From Liolophura sinensis (Eukaryota > Mollusca > Polyplacophora > Chitonida > Chitonidae): a DNA stretch of 64,000 nucleotides. Where the stretch lies: positions 25,619,788-25,683,787 of the forward strand of contig NC_088302.1 of the NCBI RefSeq assembly GCF_032854445.1. Direction: 5' to 3'. The position numbers were made by a program, and so were the translations under genes. Of this stretch, positions 36,339 to 51,300 are shown piece after piece; positions within the stretch are counted from its first letter, which is position 1; the number at the start of each line of letters is the position of its first letter. Under the pieces are notes generated by a model. It was not told where the DNA came from and searched no databases. It was given only the letters and a program-made list of their open reading frames with translations.

Positions 36339-39300
36339 AACGAAAAATAATAAATAAAATGAAAAATAATAAATAAAATGAAAAAAAAAAATAATTTTAA
36401 TGAAATAAGAATATTTGGAATATAAATTTAACCTGATTGTCCCAATATGTTTTGGTGTCCTGTGTATCAACAAAGGTAGTTTATGCTTTATCTATACTCC
36501 TACACTCCGTGTGGATACTGAAAGACCTCTGAGGATGTAGCATTGCAGATCATTATTAGTAAGATACCCGTCTACAAATTCAGCACCGCAATTTTGAGAT
36601 GTAATTGCTTTGGGTCGTTTAATCATCGTAAACATTGGCTCGTAAATCACAGAAAAAGAGCATCTGAAGTTGTCTAGGCGCTAAAAAGCTTATTTTCTAA
36701 TGAAATGTTGTTAAAGACTTTGAGAAGAAAAACGTCTTAATCGTTTCTCGAATGGCAAGCAAATTACAGGAGACTTTTTGTTGATAACGGGTATTTCATT
36801 CTCATTAAGAAGATAATTGTTCTGAAATTCTAAGTATTTAAAATCAAAGCTGATGAAGTTTGAGAAGAAGGGCGACAGCTGTTCTAAATATGCTCGTTGT
36901 TTCCCTCATGGCGCTTGCTAATAAAACTCTAAATACAAGGCAGCGGGATTGGTTTAATTTTCGAGATTTCCCATTCTTCCATTCTTCTCATAGCCCATGT
37001 GAGAATATTCTCAGTGCTCAAAGGGCCGTTTACACAGGCTTACATCGCGTTTTAGCAATAGATGTTTTGTCATCCATGACTATGGGCTTTGTCCACCTAC
37101 AGTAATACCTTGGTCGCTATGAGAGGGAGAATATGAACTTTGTGAAACTGCTGTATCTTGTGGATGGTGAGATATGGGGATAAATGGAGGCACGTGCGTG
37201 TAGATGTCTGAAGGATGTAGCTTGTGGATGATGAGGAGTGGAGATATAGGAGCCACGGAAATGTCTAAGGGATATAGCATGTATGGCCTTGATACAACTA
37301 CACATAATAATACCTTACTCATTATAACAGGTGGAATATGAAATTTGTAAAACGCTGGTATAGCTTGTGGATGATGAGGTGTGGGCGTGACTTAAGCGGT
37401 GGAGGTACGTGCATGTAGATGTCTAAGGGATATTTCATATATGGCCTTGATACAACTACACATATAGCAACACCTTAGTCATTATAACAGGTGGAATATG
37501 AAATTTGTAAAACTCTGGTATGGCTTGTGGATGATGAGGTTTGGGATATGGAGGCACGTGCATGTAAATGTCTAAGGGATATAGCATGTGCATGGTGAAG
37601 TGTGGGATACATGAATATAGCGTGTGGATGATGACGTGTAGGGAGATATAGAGGCACGTATACGTCTGAGGGATATAGCATGTGCATGATGAGGTGCGAA
37701 GGTATATGGAAGCACGTAGACGTTTGAGGGAGATAGCGTGTGGATGATGACGTGTAGAGAGATACAGAGGCACGTATACGTCTGAGGGATATAGCATGTG
37801 CATGATGCGGTGCGAAGGTATATGGAAGCACGTAGACGTCTGAGGGAGATAGCGTGTGGATGATGACGTGTAGGGAGATACAGAGGCACGTATACGTCTG
37901 AGGGATATAGCATGTGCATGATGAGGTGCGAAGGTATATGGAAGCACGTAGACGTCTGAGGGAGATAGCGTGTGGTTGATGAGGTGTGACGATATATGGC
38001 GCCATGGAGACGATTGAGGTATATGATGTGTGGGTATAACATCTTGATCCTGACGGCTTGGCAAGTCATCACTTGATCTGAAGCTCTATTTGAAAGGCTG
38101 TGATGGTCAGACTTGTGTTAAAATCTCCCAGTACAATATTCTCGTCTTCACGAGCTGGTAGAACGGCTGGAGTCCTGAGATTGGTGCCTTACCTGAGTCG
38201 GCGTGACATAGACAGGTTTATTTAGAACTATCCACGTGACGACCTCGTGACATCCCGGTGTTGTAAGAGAGCCTTCATATGTTATATACTGACTGGTGTT
38301 GGGTATTAAGCCGTCCACGTAAACGTCAGAGACGACTTTACTGTCCCCTGTTGAGAGACAAAGAAAACGCCATGAACTGAACTAAATAGGTTAAAGGAAA
38401 CACTACATGAAATGGAGCAATGGCTTTTAATGAAATCACTTTTAATGAAATAAAACAGTGGGGCCTCCGTGGCTCAGTTGGTTAGCTCGCAAGCGCAGCG
38501 TAATGACCTAGGATTCTCTCACCAATGCGGTCGCTGTGAGTTCATGCTGTCCAGCTCATGCTGGCTTCCTCTCCAGCCGTGCGGATGGTCGTGGGTTTCC
38601 CCCGGGGCTCTTCCCGGTTTCCTCCCACCATAGTGGTGGCCGCCGTCGCATAAGTGAAATATTCTTGAGTACGGCGTAAAACACCAATCAAATAAATAAA
38701 AAATATAAAATCAAAATAAAACATTAAATTTGTCATGTTTAGTTAGCCTACCTTTATATGATATGGACTCAGCGTCCTTAATTAATGCGTCAAGATACGT
38801 ATTGTTGTTGGCTGCTGATGTCTAAAAAGCATAAAAGGAAGAAAATGCAAAATTTTAGGTGATACAAATTCATTTAAAAAACAACATATAACAGTTTTGA
38901 AATCATTAAATTGTTACACTTATAAATTAGATGGCGTTTCGTAATTTATAGCTTAAGCCATCGTTGGTTCTCTTAAAAAATGATTCCACAAGAAGTAGGT
39001 TTTTAAATTAAAATTAACTTAGAAAATTAAGAAAAAAAGTTATGAAATGTTAAGGAAACAATGGGAACCCTTCCCGCCAAAAGTAATTCTCAGCTAACAT
39101 GATCAGTCTGTTGCTTAAACCCACGATGGAGGTTTAGGGCAATCTGGTGACGTGTTACTCACTGATTGCGAGAGAACAATAGGCTGCTCAGTTCATCTCT
39201 TTAGAGTTAAGGTTATTCTTGCTTTACACATTGTCATTGTCAGTAAAGGCTAAGCTATTGCTATTCAGAGGAATTCTTCAGAACACTCACCTGGCCTAAC

Positions 39301-42300
39301 AAACTGATCACAATAACGCCGAAACTGGCAACAGCCGCTTGTTTGAAGCTTGAGAACAGATCTGAGTTATAGGCCACAAACTGAATCTGAAAGAGCACGG
39401 AGATGTGGCGATGAATGGGGGAGTCAGCCACCAGGTTAAGTCATTTTAGGTATCAATTGATTTTATTCTGACAGCCTAGTCCCCACCTAAGCAGACTTTG
39501 TGTCGGCGAAACAGCGGGGCCATTGCAACTCCATCGAGTTTATCTAATGTATTTGTACAGCTACAGAAGAAGGCGTCTGATTCTGACATGCTGGAAGGGT
39601 CTGGCTTTGTGAGGATCTAAACCTGCCAGAACGGCTTTCAAGCAGCATTAAAAACATCAGTAGGAAATGTATAAAAAATACTAGGAATACATTCCCCAAC
39701 TCTTTCAGTTATTACGCAAATCACTTATCTCAGTTTTTCATCCGAATAGCTACCCGAAAGGGCCTATCAGGAAAGAGTAAAAAAGCCATATCATACCTCT
39801 AATGGAAATGCCGTTCCTGCTATCACGTGCTCAGAACCTCTGTCGTCTGCGCTTCCAAAATGAAATATTAAATGATTCAGGCGATATCTGTAGGTCAGCG
39901 GGCCATCAATAAAAACGCCGGAGTCCTCGTCATCAAGGTCAAAGGTCAAGGTCAAATCTTGACCCGTGTTAACGAAGACGCCAGACACCTACAAGGCAGA
40001 GAAGCGATATGTCATTTGTGAACGCAAGGCGGACCAAAATTAAATCTCCTCCACCGACTGTGATTTGGCTTGCCAGCCCAGAACTAGAATTCATTGCGTG
40101 GTCATACAGACCATCTTATTTTAAGCCGGAATTATTCAACCGGCAAAGATAATTCTCTATCCCCGCTACAGAAAGAGATAATTATTCATATTCCCGCTCC
40201 CAAATCATATGGCTTATGGGTGTCAGGGGTGCCTGCGAAACACGTGTTTGCATAACACAGATGCAAGTCTCTGTATCGTCAATATGTATACACGACGAAG
40301 TGGTTTTAGCATTGCTTATGACGCATTATGAAGTTTGTCATACACTGAAATTATGTAACAAAAGCTGAAAGAAAAAACACGGCCTTCAGAAATATTTATC
40401 TTCACTACCTGTCATAAATCATCTGCTGTTAGTAATCATAATCTAAGAAAATATTTTACCTCTTTGCTACATATATGCTGTGTTAGTATACAATGAAACT
40501 TACGAAGTCATTAACACGTTGTCCAGGAAAAAATGTTATTAAAAATAAGGGCGCGCGGAGATCGCTTGAAAATGAAATTTTGGGCTATCTTTCGTAAGTG
40601 ATGAATGGCATACTTGAAATTGCAATTAAATGCATGGTGATATGTGATGGAAATATAAATTTTATATCTACCGTAAGGTTTTTTTCTGTATTCATTTGAT
40701 AGAGTGTTGCTTTCCGTTGAGATACTCCAGTTACATGTAGCCTCAGATACATTTTAATATTAATAAACACACTTGCCTGGCAAGAGTGCATGCTAGCGAG
40801 CTATACACGTCTCCTTGAAGCCTGTCGACAACAGTGGTTGTAACCGAGAGAGGTTCCTTGTTGTAGGTGTATACATGTAACAGATCGATCTCCCCAATCA
40901 GGCTTCTGTGCGACATTTTTATACTACTGGAACTGTTATGGTCTCTCTTAAGACCCTGCAACAAGGCTTCCAACAATCCATGCAATTTTTACGTCCTAAT
41001 TAGATCCAACAGTGCAATCGGACAAATCCGCGAATCGTAAACAAATGTAATAAAAAGGCTAAAGGCATCTTAAATATCATTCGCTATTAATAGCAGATTC
41101 TCCTAATAGCTTGTGAACACCAGATGTGCCCAGCGTTTTGTGTTGATAACACAAATAACACTACTCCCAATAAGACGTCTGCACCCATTGCTCTCACTAG
41201 TATATGAACAATATAAATGAGAGCCTTTTCCGCCTAAAGTAGTCAGGCTCAAGTTATATAGTCTGTTCCTTATTCTTGAGTTGTGCATTTAATATGACGA
41301 TTTGTTGGCAAACATGTAAAGCAGTTAGAGAACTATGGCCCATCCAGCTTGGACCCGAATCACTATCTCGCGGGAAAATGTATCTTATGACCTCGGTCGC
41401 TATATTCAACTTATCTCATTATAAATCAGCATTTTTGGTCAAAGTGCCACACTAAAGGCAGTTTCCTTCATATTAGTTGCTGGGTTCTGGGACGATGCGT
41501 CCTGTTGTATACAGTGGAAAACACCCTTTAGTGCCATTTAGGTGGGCTTAAAACCCCAGCCAGATAAATATATAAATAAATCAGTCAGCGCTTGCAGGTA
41601 ACCTGGACACTGAATGGTAAAACAATGACATCAGAGGGCGCCACTATACCCTACCCTGGAGGTGTCATTAATTGCTTGAACTGCGCCTGCAAAGATATAG
41701 ATCTGGGTATACGTGTATATTTGATATCGCAACACCCAGAAATAAATCGACAAAAGAAAAAAAAGGTAGAATATTAGATGAAAATGTATTGTCGTCTTGA
41801 GGCCAGTGGACCGACTCTTTTGTCAATGTCGTGTGCATATACACTGTTTCACCTGTACTACATTAATGATTAACCACACATTCCCAAGCATATGAATTAC
41901 ACATAATGAGAAGTACTTACAAGTCTTTATCGTTCTCATCAATTATCCGTAAGAATTCCGAATACCTAACGGAATGGATGAGCATCAAGTACTGATGGAA
42001 TGTGACATGCCATATGGGCTGGTCGCGCAGATGTCAGACTATCAGGGGAGGCGTAGACCAAAGGCAGACTGGCAGGCTAACAGCATGTTGTTGATGTTTT
42101 CTCATTAAAAAACTCCCATTTGTCAAACACCCAACCAGAGGAAATAGAACTACGAGCCCCGTAAAGGGTTAACAATTCTCACAGCTTTAAACCACGTTAA
42201 AGGCAAAGAACAAACTTGCATGTATTACATGTCAGATGAAACAGCATTAAATACTGTCCAGGGAAAATAGTTTGATTTATTTTTTTAGAGTATTTTTCGA

Positions 42301-45300
42301 CTTTGTAAAATGCATTTAAACTTTGATTCTACTGTGGCCTGTTCTGACCACGATGAGACCAGTAATGTCACTTAAACTTTTTGTCGCTTGACACACATAG
42401 ATTGCTGTATTTCATCATTCAAAAGGCACCTTCATTAAGAGCCATGAAAGTATTTAGAAAACGGACCTTGAAACGAACTATTTCTAGCCAGAAATATTGC
42501 TGTGACGTACACCGATACCTTTTGCATCCCAACAGGCCACCATAGAATCCTATGCTTCAAATGCATTTTAGTCGGTTTAAAAATTCTAAAAAAATAAATC
42601 AAACTAATTTCCAAGAAAGTGTTTAATCTGATAAATACTTTATTTGGGTGTTTTTGTTGCCTTAAATCGCGATTTGAATAGATAGACTTACGAACGTAGA
42701 ACTGAGTCATTCCGGCTGTTCTTTCAACGTGTGAAGGGGAGCTGATCGTGGCCGATTAGATAAAGGCGCTTATCTATTAATAGCAAAGACACATCAGGTA
42801 CGGGTTCAATCCCGGCCTTGGACACCCTCGTTGTTCTTGGGGCTTTCGTGACCATAAAAGCACCATTTGTTTGCACCCATATGGTGGGCATATACGTACG
42901 TCATACGTGGGAAAGTGAGGCAGGATTTTAACAAATTAAGCCAGATAATCCAGATTTCTCTCCCCATAAAACTGATCCGCAATTGAAATGCCTTCAACAA
43001 GGCGTCAAACGAATAATTCGGGAAATACATGAATGCAACACCAGTGCATTTCATAAGCCACCAATTCATTATCCACTGCCCTTACTAAATTCAGACTATT
43101 TTCTTTTTCCACAATAGTTGATATTAATTTCTTCAGTTCATAATTAAAAGAATAATAAAAGTCAAATCCTCTGTACAGCTTGCCTATTGTAATTTTAATT
43201 GTTTACATCTCCTGGTTTTACCCTACACCTTCCATGGGCTTATCGTTCTCCGGAAGATGCCGAGTGCGGCCAACTAATTCGATAATGACGATTATTTAAG
43301 TGCGCCTGCTGTTGATGTTATACTGGTGTTAATTATGACCTTATGTTGTTCATTTTATCATGAACAATTAAATGATATGGAATTAGAATTACATCAGTAA
43401 GATTAAAAGAAACCTGATTTTGTAGGCCAAAACTTCTAGCACGCGAAACACAAAAACTCTGAATTCCACGTATAGTAATGAAACAGTACTAATTAGCATT
43501 TCCGAAAGCTATTAGCTGAAAGAACACAACGGATCTCTGTTTTAACATTTGTCCCCAGAGCATTTTAATGCTTTTAATGTTAAGGTGCAAAATATATTCA
43601 CTGTCCTTAAGATGAAAGTAAGAACATTCTGAAAATTCATTAATTTTTCTGAAATGTGTAATGAATGGTTGCAATGTCCACCCAGACGTGCTATCCTGCT
43701 TTTACAGCAAGTTTAACGAAAACAGGACAGACGTTGTGTCATAAAATCTGTAGATTTTGATAAAATCGCATCGTGTGAACGATTGATTCAATTATGATTT
43801 GAGATATGGAGACTTATTACCCAAAGACGTGTTGCTGCAACTCTTAACGACACATGGTTGGTGGCACTGACAGAAGGCTTAAAAGATTAGGTCTCAGAAA
43901 GATCGAATTGAAAGGTGGTGGTATCAGGTAGGCTATCGCAGTAGGTTGATTGACCATTGCCTATTGTACAGAATGCTACGGCTGAAGGCCACGATCTTCC
44001 TTATAGGGGAACATGTCTTAAATGGAGATAGCGGAACACACTAATAGCCATGTGCAGAGAGCAATACAATTATAGTATCTTCAACTGCCGTCGGTCGATT
44101 CCCGTCGGTCAGACGGAGTTGTCACACCACAGGCTTATTGTCTGTTTTCACAAATCTGCCTACCTAAGTTTGTCTGGTGTCCAGAGCCCTGTGATGTCGG
44201 TCGGACTCGTACGAGATAAAGCAGTGGCAGAGATTTCCACTAACGTAATTATGAGTTTTGCCGAGATGTGTCCTGCTGGGTATGTGTCACTGAAATAGAC
44301 AGGGCTACTGTCCCGGGGTCTTCCTGGCCTGGACGCCTCATCGATCTACACCCGGATTACAGACTGTCGGGTCGAGTTAATATCTCCATCTCAAGTGGAC
44401 ATCGCCCTACCCTAGCTCCCAGCCTTAACCTACCTATTGACATATACCCTTCAGCCGTAATGGAATCGATTTAACTTTTCTATGGAATTTTAAAACGTCT
44501 CATCCACTGGATATTCAAGACAAGAAGGGGAGAGACAAAACTTAGCAGAGCCAGATGGAAAGCGCGCGTTTGAAAATCAATGCAGCTAATTGGCGCGCTA
44601 TGTGCGAGCATGAACCAGTATTTGCAGATCCAAGGGTCTTAGCAGTATTTGCCTACTCCATATGGTTTCAATCTTATTGAATTTACAACGGAATCGAAAT
44701 TACATCCTATGAAATGTTTACTTTAAAATCCAATCATTGTTTCTGTTATCAGGCGTTTGAATGGTTGTAGTATCACGGTTTGTTTTCAAACCAATTCCTG
44801 CACTTGAGGATTGCCGGAACGTAAATCTCCAAAGCTTGCTTTACGTTCGTTTTGGCATTGAATGAATGTCACAATCTTTTATCGACAAATGTATACATCT
44901 AGTTGTGCTTACACATCGTGCACACGAGAGAAAAGGACATGTGGGTTGCCCCTGATTTCATTTACGCCGTGGAGCAAACGTGAACGGAGCGCATCTGTCT
45001 TAGCCATCTGTTCCGATCGGGTTATGTTTGAGTTGCGTGGCCTAAGACACTAACAGCGAGCCTTTGCGGAACCGTCGGTGAGGGGCCGCCCAAATTTCAT
45101 CAGAAAGGGGGCTTTGAGGGCTGATTAGGCCATGGATTTATGGATTCCTGGAGACACTCCATGCCGTTAACAACATCTCAGCTACGCCATGTTACAAGCT
45201 TAATTGGGACGGGCAAATTGTGATTAATTATTGTGAGGCTCACACGATACTGAGGCCCAAAGTCGTTGACTTGATTTCTGTTAAGAATTTACGCAACTTG

Positions 45301-48300
45301 GCGGTGTGAGTGATGGATTGATTGGCTTAACTCTTCATATAAAATCTGGTAGTCTGATAACCACTTAGGAGATTCTGGCGGTGGGATTAAATGCGTATCG
45401 TTGAAAACTTAATCGATCTGGACGAAGAACAATCTGGCATATTCGCGTCAGTAGAGGACGAGAAGTGGTGAAATAGAGAAATGGCCACACGAATAGGTGA
45501 ATGCCTTGGCTGTGATTTTAGGCTACTGATTATACAAGATGATGTACGAGAAGGCTTATGCGCTCTGAACTCACGCCAGCTCGTCTCCATGTTTAAGGTT
45601 TAGTCGACTTTGAAGTAATAAGCATATAACACACCTTCCTGAAAACCAAGCTTTTGTTTCATATAACTAGAGAACTCCTCAGAAAGCACTTACAACGATC
45701 AGATATGGTATCAACCATGTTTACTTCTGTACTTCATTACGCTACCGCTTTTAACATGTCGATCTCATGTTGCAAAAATTTGTCAGCAAACAGGATCAAA
45801 TATAACCTGAGCCAGATTTGCTTTTGCCCGTAGCCGTTAATAATGCGCTCTCAGGTTACCCAGCAAAGCAATAATGTGTGCTCTGTATAGATGAATTCCT
45901 TATGTCTCCTTGTTTTACACGATGTTTAACGACATCCACTAGGATGAAAACGACTCCAGAGAGTTACTTGTCCAGTACAAATGTGTATCTTAGAGGTGCA
46001 CACAGCTGTTTGCCCTTTAGTAGACAATTTGAACAGCAATCCTACTTGTGCAATTTTAACAGAGAAGTGTTTTGACATGTCTTATTGACAGTTACAAATA
46101 TATTTCGTCTATACGTCTTCGATCAGGTTGATCAGCAATCAGCCCGAAAGAATCTACCACCCAAACATTTACTTGAACTGTAAGGTCGCAATCCATCTAA
46201 CCGGTAATGAACAAGTTTTTTGAAATCAAACCCTTTTGTTCAAGGGCCAGTGGTTTGAACTGAGGCAGCATCCACCTCAGGGTAAGCGAGAGCATGTTCG
46301 TATTTACAAAAGCCGTTAAAACACAGAAAAATTCATGAACATAAATGATCAGTACAAGAGATAGTATAAGGCAAGGCGAATGTCACTATCGTTTCGCAGT
46401 TATTCTTCAACCATGACCTATCTGTCACCTCATTTCATGTTTTTTGGCATGTAAGAAATGTAACCTCATCTTAGCTTAGAATCGTGAAAAAGAGCTAGAA
46501 TAACGTTTGCTTAAAGAACCCACTCGGTAAGAGATGCGTTCCGCTGAGTCTGGTAACATAAGGCTCGAGTGAATGTTTCCCATCAATAATAGAACTGTCC
46601 AAGGTCAGGTGGGCTGTCCTGCTGTGGCCTTCAAAGTAACGTCCCGTGTATGGGACTAACCATTTGCTCAACCTTTTCCTGAGCAAGCACAGAAAGTGAT
46701 CATTACTGAGGTCACTGAGGCTATCGGTCATGGGTCTCGGTCGTTTTGCAAAAGTTCCAGCTCAGAAAGAGATTCCCTTTATGTCAGTAGCAAACACAAC
46801 CCGGTCCTCAAAAAACCCAGCGAAAGATCGTTAGATCTTGCACTAGCGGCAAACCTTCTGAATCCCACACGTACGTCTGAAGTGTAGGGTTTGCAAGGCC
46901 CTGCCTGAAATCCTCTTGCTTACGTGGATACTAGTTGCCATTGGCCCCGCGGGATCCCCATAGCGACAGGAAAAAGTCCACCTCATTCAATATAGATGGA
47001 ATGCTCAAGTGCGGTTCAATGGATCAGTTTCTCATTTAACGTCGTCATTGGTGGATATAAATTTTACGTCAATTTATTCCGCACATGAGACTTTTGGACT
47101 TGTAGAATATGCTATACCAGCAGCACTGGAAGCTGTAATTTGTAACCTTCAAAGTGGCGAAATTCGAAGTCCTTCTGTTTCACCATGAAGTCTCCATTTA
47201 CATTTCTATACAAGTTCTCCAAAAGCTGCCATTTTGCAGTCATTATTCCAAAGAAGACAGTTGATATAGCACGCGCACTTCACTATTTCGATTTTTTAGA
47301 TCTCGTTAAGATCAACTTAAAAAGCCATAAACTCGATTTTTGCGCTTCTGGCTTGTCGTCTGCGTCAAGTGCAGGTAGATCAAGGAGCCGGCTGTTTGAA
47401 AACATTGTTAACAATCAGACCTGTATTGCTGATCAATGCAGCTATAACGAGCTGTTGCCTCGCGAATCAGCATAACTGGTCTAATTCGGAACTTTTTTCA
47501 GATGGACATTTGCTTCTGTGACGAGACACTCTTATTCTCGCCACATCAAAATGCTATCTAGAAAAGAATCGAAAAGATAGGCTTGGCACAGACGCGGGAC
47601 CTTCTACATTGTCCGTTTATTGGCCAGCGTCTGGACTGCGGTGTTAAGTGGCTTGTTCGTTATTTTACCACCGCGATTTGTCCATCGTATGTCAAAACAG
47701 ATCTCTGGTATTATCGATCAGTCACTCGTTATCCCGTTCGGTTAGTTTTTTGTCAAAAGTCATGCCACGGTATGTGGGCAGCAGTGATTTCTCCATGCGC
47801 AGTTAATCGGTAACATGCTACTTTCCCAAGTTTACTTTCTCGCTAATTGACCCTATGCATTTATTAATAACGAACATTGGTCGCTGATAACACTGGTCTA
47901 ATTGCCCTCTGTACGTGCTGAGAATACATTCAGAGCCACGGGGAATCACTAGAAGACGTCTTTTTTACCGCCCTAGCAAGGAAGACAGTCCTGTCCCCTC
48001 CCTGGTATGTTGATTGATGCGCGATGTGGGTCCAGCCTAAACCAATATGCCTTATGATTAATCCCCTAAGCATGGCGACACGAGCAAGCTTTTTTCTTTT
48101 TGTAGAAAACAAATGATATTCAGAGATTTTTTTTTCCTATTTGCCAAGATGTTAGAGTGAAAGATAAATTGGAATATGTCAGCCTGGTATTCGATAAGAC
48201 GTCATCACGTATTCTGGCTATGCGGCTAACATACATCAAGTGCATTTTAAAGCTTCTATTATCTAAACAATTACAGCGAATTAAATACATAATGTAAGCC

Positions 48301-51300
48301 ATTCGTAATACAGTTTTCTGGATATGGCGTTTATAGAAAGGCTATACAAAGCAATAAATAGTCGGCAAATGAACAAAAATTGCGTCTGGCTGACATGATA
48401 TTTGTTATTCTGTACTCACCGAGGGTTCTCAGGGCCTTTGCCAATAACGGGTAAAGCCGATCGGAATTCATGTCGAAGTCAGAAGAACATGACGGATTAG
48501 GCACAGGTTATAGATTTGATGCCTGAACAAGTATGGCTTCTTTGTACCGCACATGATGTGACGATTATAGTGCGCAGCTATTAATATTTATTAATTACTC
48601 TTGATGACTTCTGCTTTATCTGCCCTGGATGTTTACATGTATAACAAGTAAATCTACTAAGACAAAGTCCATTCCGTAAAACGTGACCGGCTATAAATGC
48701 ACTAAACTGTTCCCAAATCAAAGGTCAAAGCGAACACTGATAGGCTGATTTTCTTGTTATTCAAGAAAGTAGCTAATCTAGGATTATCAGGCCTCGAAGA
48801 ACTCATAGCAGCCCCAAATAGGAAAACAGTTATATCAGGGTGTCTAATATAGAAAGAATATTTGTTCAAAGCGCCAAAACGACGAAAAGCCGGATATCTA
48901 AAATTGTAATTTTTTGACTTTCATACTACATGCAACGTTGAACGTCAATGGCCTAAAATCAGGGACGCTCGCTTCGAACATGAACTTGCGTCACGACTTG
49001 CGTCACAAACTTTCACCTTGGACGTCACCATTTCAAAACAGGGGGCTATCACAGGTGTTCAAGTCACAAATTCATTAACGCAGACAACAACAAACTCATG
49101 CTAATTGCTCTACCCCTCTCCTTTGTGTGTGTATGATCCTTTCCATGACGCTCTCGGGAAGGTGCTGACAGCGGACGAGAGACTGCAGCAAAGTAGGGGA
49201 GGAAGATTGTACAATATGCCCTGCGTTTGCGTTATTTTCGTGTCAAACAAATATGTAAAATTTGAAAGTAGTTTTAATAGAATAGAAATAATGACTCTTT
49301 ATCGAAATCTGTGGCCCCGCGTTCGTTTTTGTTCATATTGCAGTCATTTCAAAGCAATATTTAAAGTGGCTAATTATTTATTTGCACATTTTGTGCTCTG
49401 AACCCTTTACATCTGGTAGTGATCTTATCGCATGCTCATCCCCATCACTGATACCATCGAATCTGTAGAACCATAGCGCCAGAAAATTGATCCGCTCTTG
49501 ACTGGCATAAGATATAACTTATTCATAGCCGAATTAAGTGTCACACGCGAGTCAACAGAATGTCGTTTGCCTCAATTCGGTGACAAACGATGGTTAACCT
49601 GATTACTACCCCGAGTCTCATCTAATGGAGTCTGATGGAGACGAACAAAGAAGACTAACTGCCATTGAAATTGTGTTCTGCTTATGTTTGTAACCAGTCT
49701 ATACAATTACAGAGAAAAGTCACTGTATAATCGCTTCACATTAGCCTGTCCTGTTGTGCGGTTAGGTGCGTGGAGATAGGAAGTGTAAAACGAAACAGAG
49801 CCTACGCAGTTTAATACCCTTTTCAAGGATAAAATAAAACCTGGCATTTGAGTGGTCCCCGTAGCCTAATGCGTTGTATTCTACTGAGATCACATGCCGT
49901 GGATTAGCGTAGTCGAGCGTTCGAAACCAGCTCCCACAGCGGCCTGACATCAGCAGGTTTGACAGTTGCTTGACTTAGCGAACCTGCTATAGATACCCAC
50001 GAGTGTTCCTCGATTTGTCGCTTACCACGAGCCTGACAACACCCGCATGAGTGAGGCATCTCCTGTGTACACGTATTAAAGTACAGAATGAATAAATAAA
50101 ATAAAACAAAATATACAATCCTCTCTTAATTTACGAGTGTTTTACCGCCTGTTGGCTAAAGTCCAAAGCATAACTTTACCCATGAAAGTGTAAGTGACAA
50201 ATCTGATTCATAGATAAAAAAAAATACGCATGTGAAAAAGAAAGGTAACCGAGTGGACTGGTAGGGTTGGTTGTACGTCCAAGAGGCTTAGATGGTTCCC
50301 TGGGGCAAGACAGTCTTTGACCCACGCAACAACACTATTAGAAACCGGACGTCGGAAATGGTGTTAACCGACAATTAAATGAGACAGGGAGGCAAACCAC
50401 CGTTCGAGACCGATACTGAACCATGGTTTGAAAGGGTACAGTATGCCGAAAGTTTTGTCTATATTGCTTGCTTGTTTACTTTAAATACTGACTTATTGGG
50501 TTTCTCAAGGTCATTAATGCAACTTATCGCATTACACAACTTTTAGTCGTTGATGGCACATGTATATGTTCACTGTGGTTGAAGAAAGATTGCCACAAAG
50601 TGCTGTTTTACATTTGCTGATATTTCACAGTCTCATATATCACTTTCCGTGATTATGACAGAAAACCTGTTCGCCTCCAGGTTTGTTCCTAGCTTTCGCG
50701 TTACTCCTACGAGACAAAATCGAGAAAGCGCGTGTATCTGGCCTTTATCAGAAGGCAGGTGAAAGTAAACATGGGTTCTGGCCGTGGTGACGTATAGATT
50801 ATTGACCTCAGTTATATGTATTGTAGCAGATAGACGACTGTAAATTAACTTTACATCCAAACTCCCCGTCGGAAGTTTTTTTAAGGACAAACAATCGGAA
50901 ATCTGGAAAAATTGAAAAGAAAAAAGGAAAAACAAACAAACAAACAAACAAACCAACAAAAAAACAACAACAAAAAACACAAAAAAATAAAACAAAACAC
51001 TATGATTACGTCCCTTGGACATTGCCCTCACAACAATGGATCACTGATTTCCTTGGAGACACCCTGTCTTGACACACATTCACATGTACCTGGTTTCTAT
51101 GTTCTAATCTACGTTATGTTAATATTAGCAAAACAGCGTCGTGAAAATGAATGGCTGATAATAGGTGTTAAGCATATTTACGGTAGACGGTAAGATATAA
51201 TAAATGACTGCCACTTAAAAGGTTTCCTGGGCATAGAATAAGCCCCTGCTAATACCTCGGCTTATCTTAGCGTGTAGGCGGTGACAGTTCGTATACACCG

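Larger units (their letters stand above)
34735..38192 (-). other. CARP intron 7
   Basis: 3.5 kb. It holds the 58/116-bp minisatellite at 37110-37995 and an A-rich (AAAT)n tract at 36305-36395. Otherwise A/T-rich with no gene on either strand. Confidence 0.6.

Noticed and set aside
37456-38072. Minus-strand frames of 166-202 codons
   Set aside because: Products of the 58-bp array in CARP intron 7. Several frames are open at once over the same DNA and none joins CARP exons by phase.
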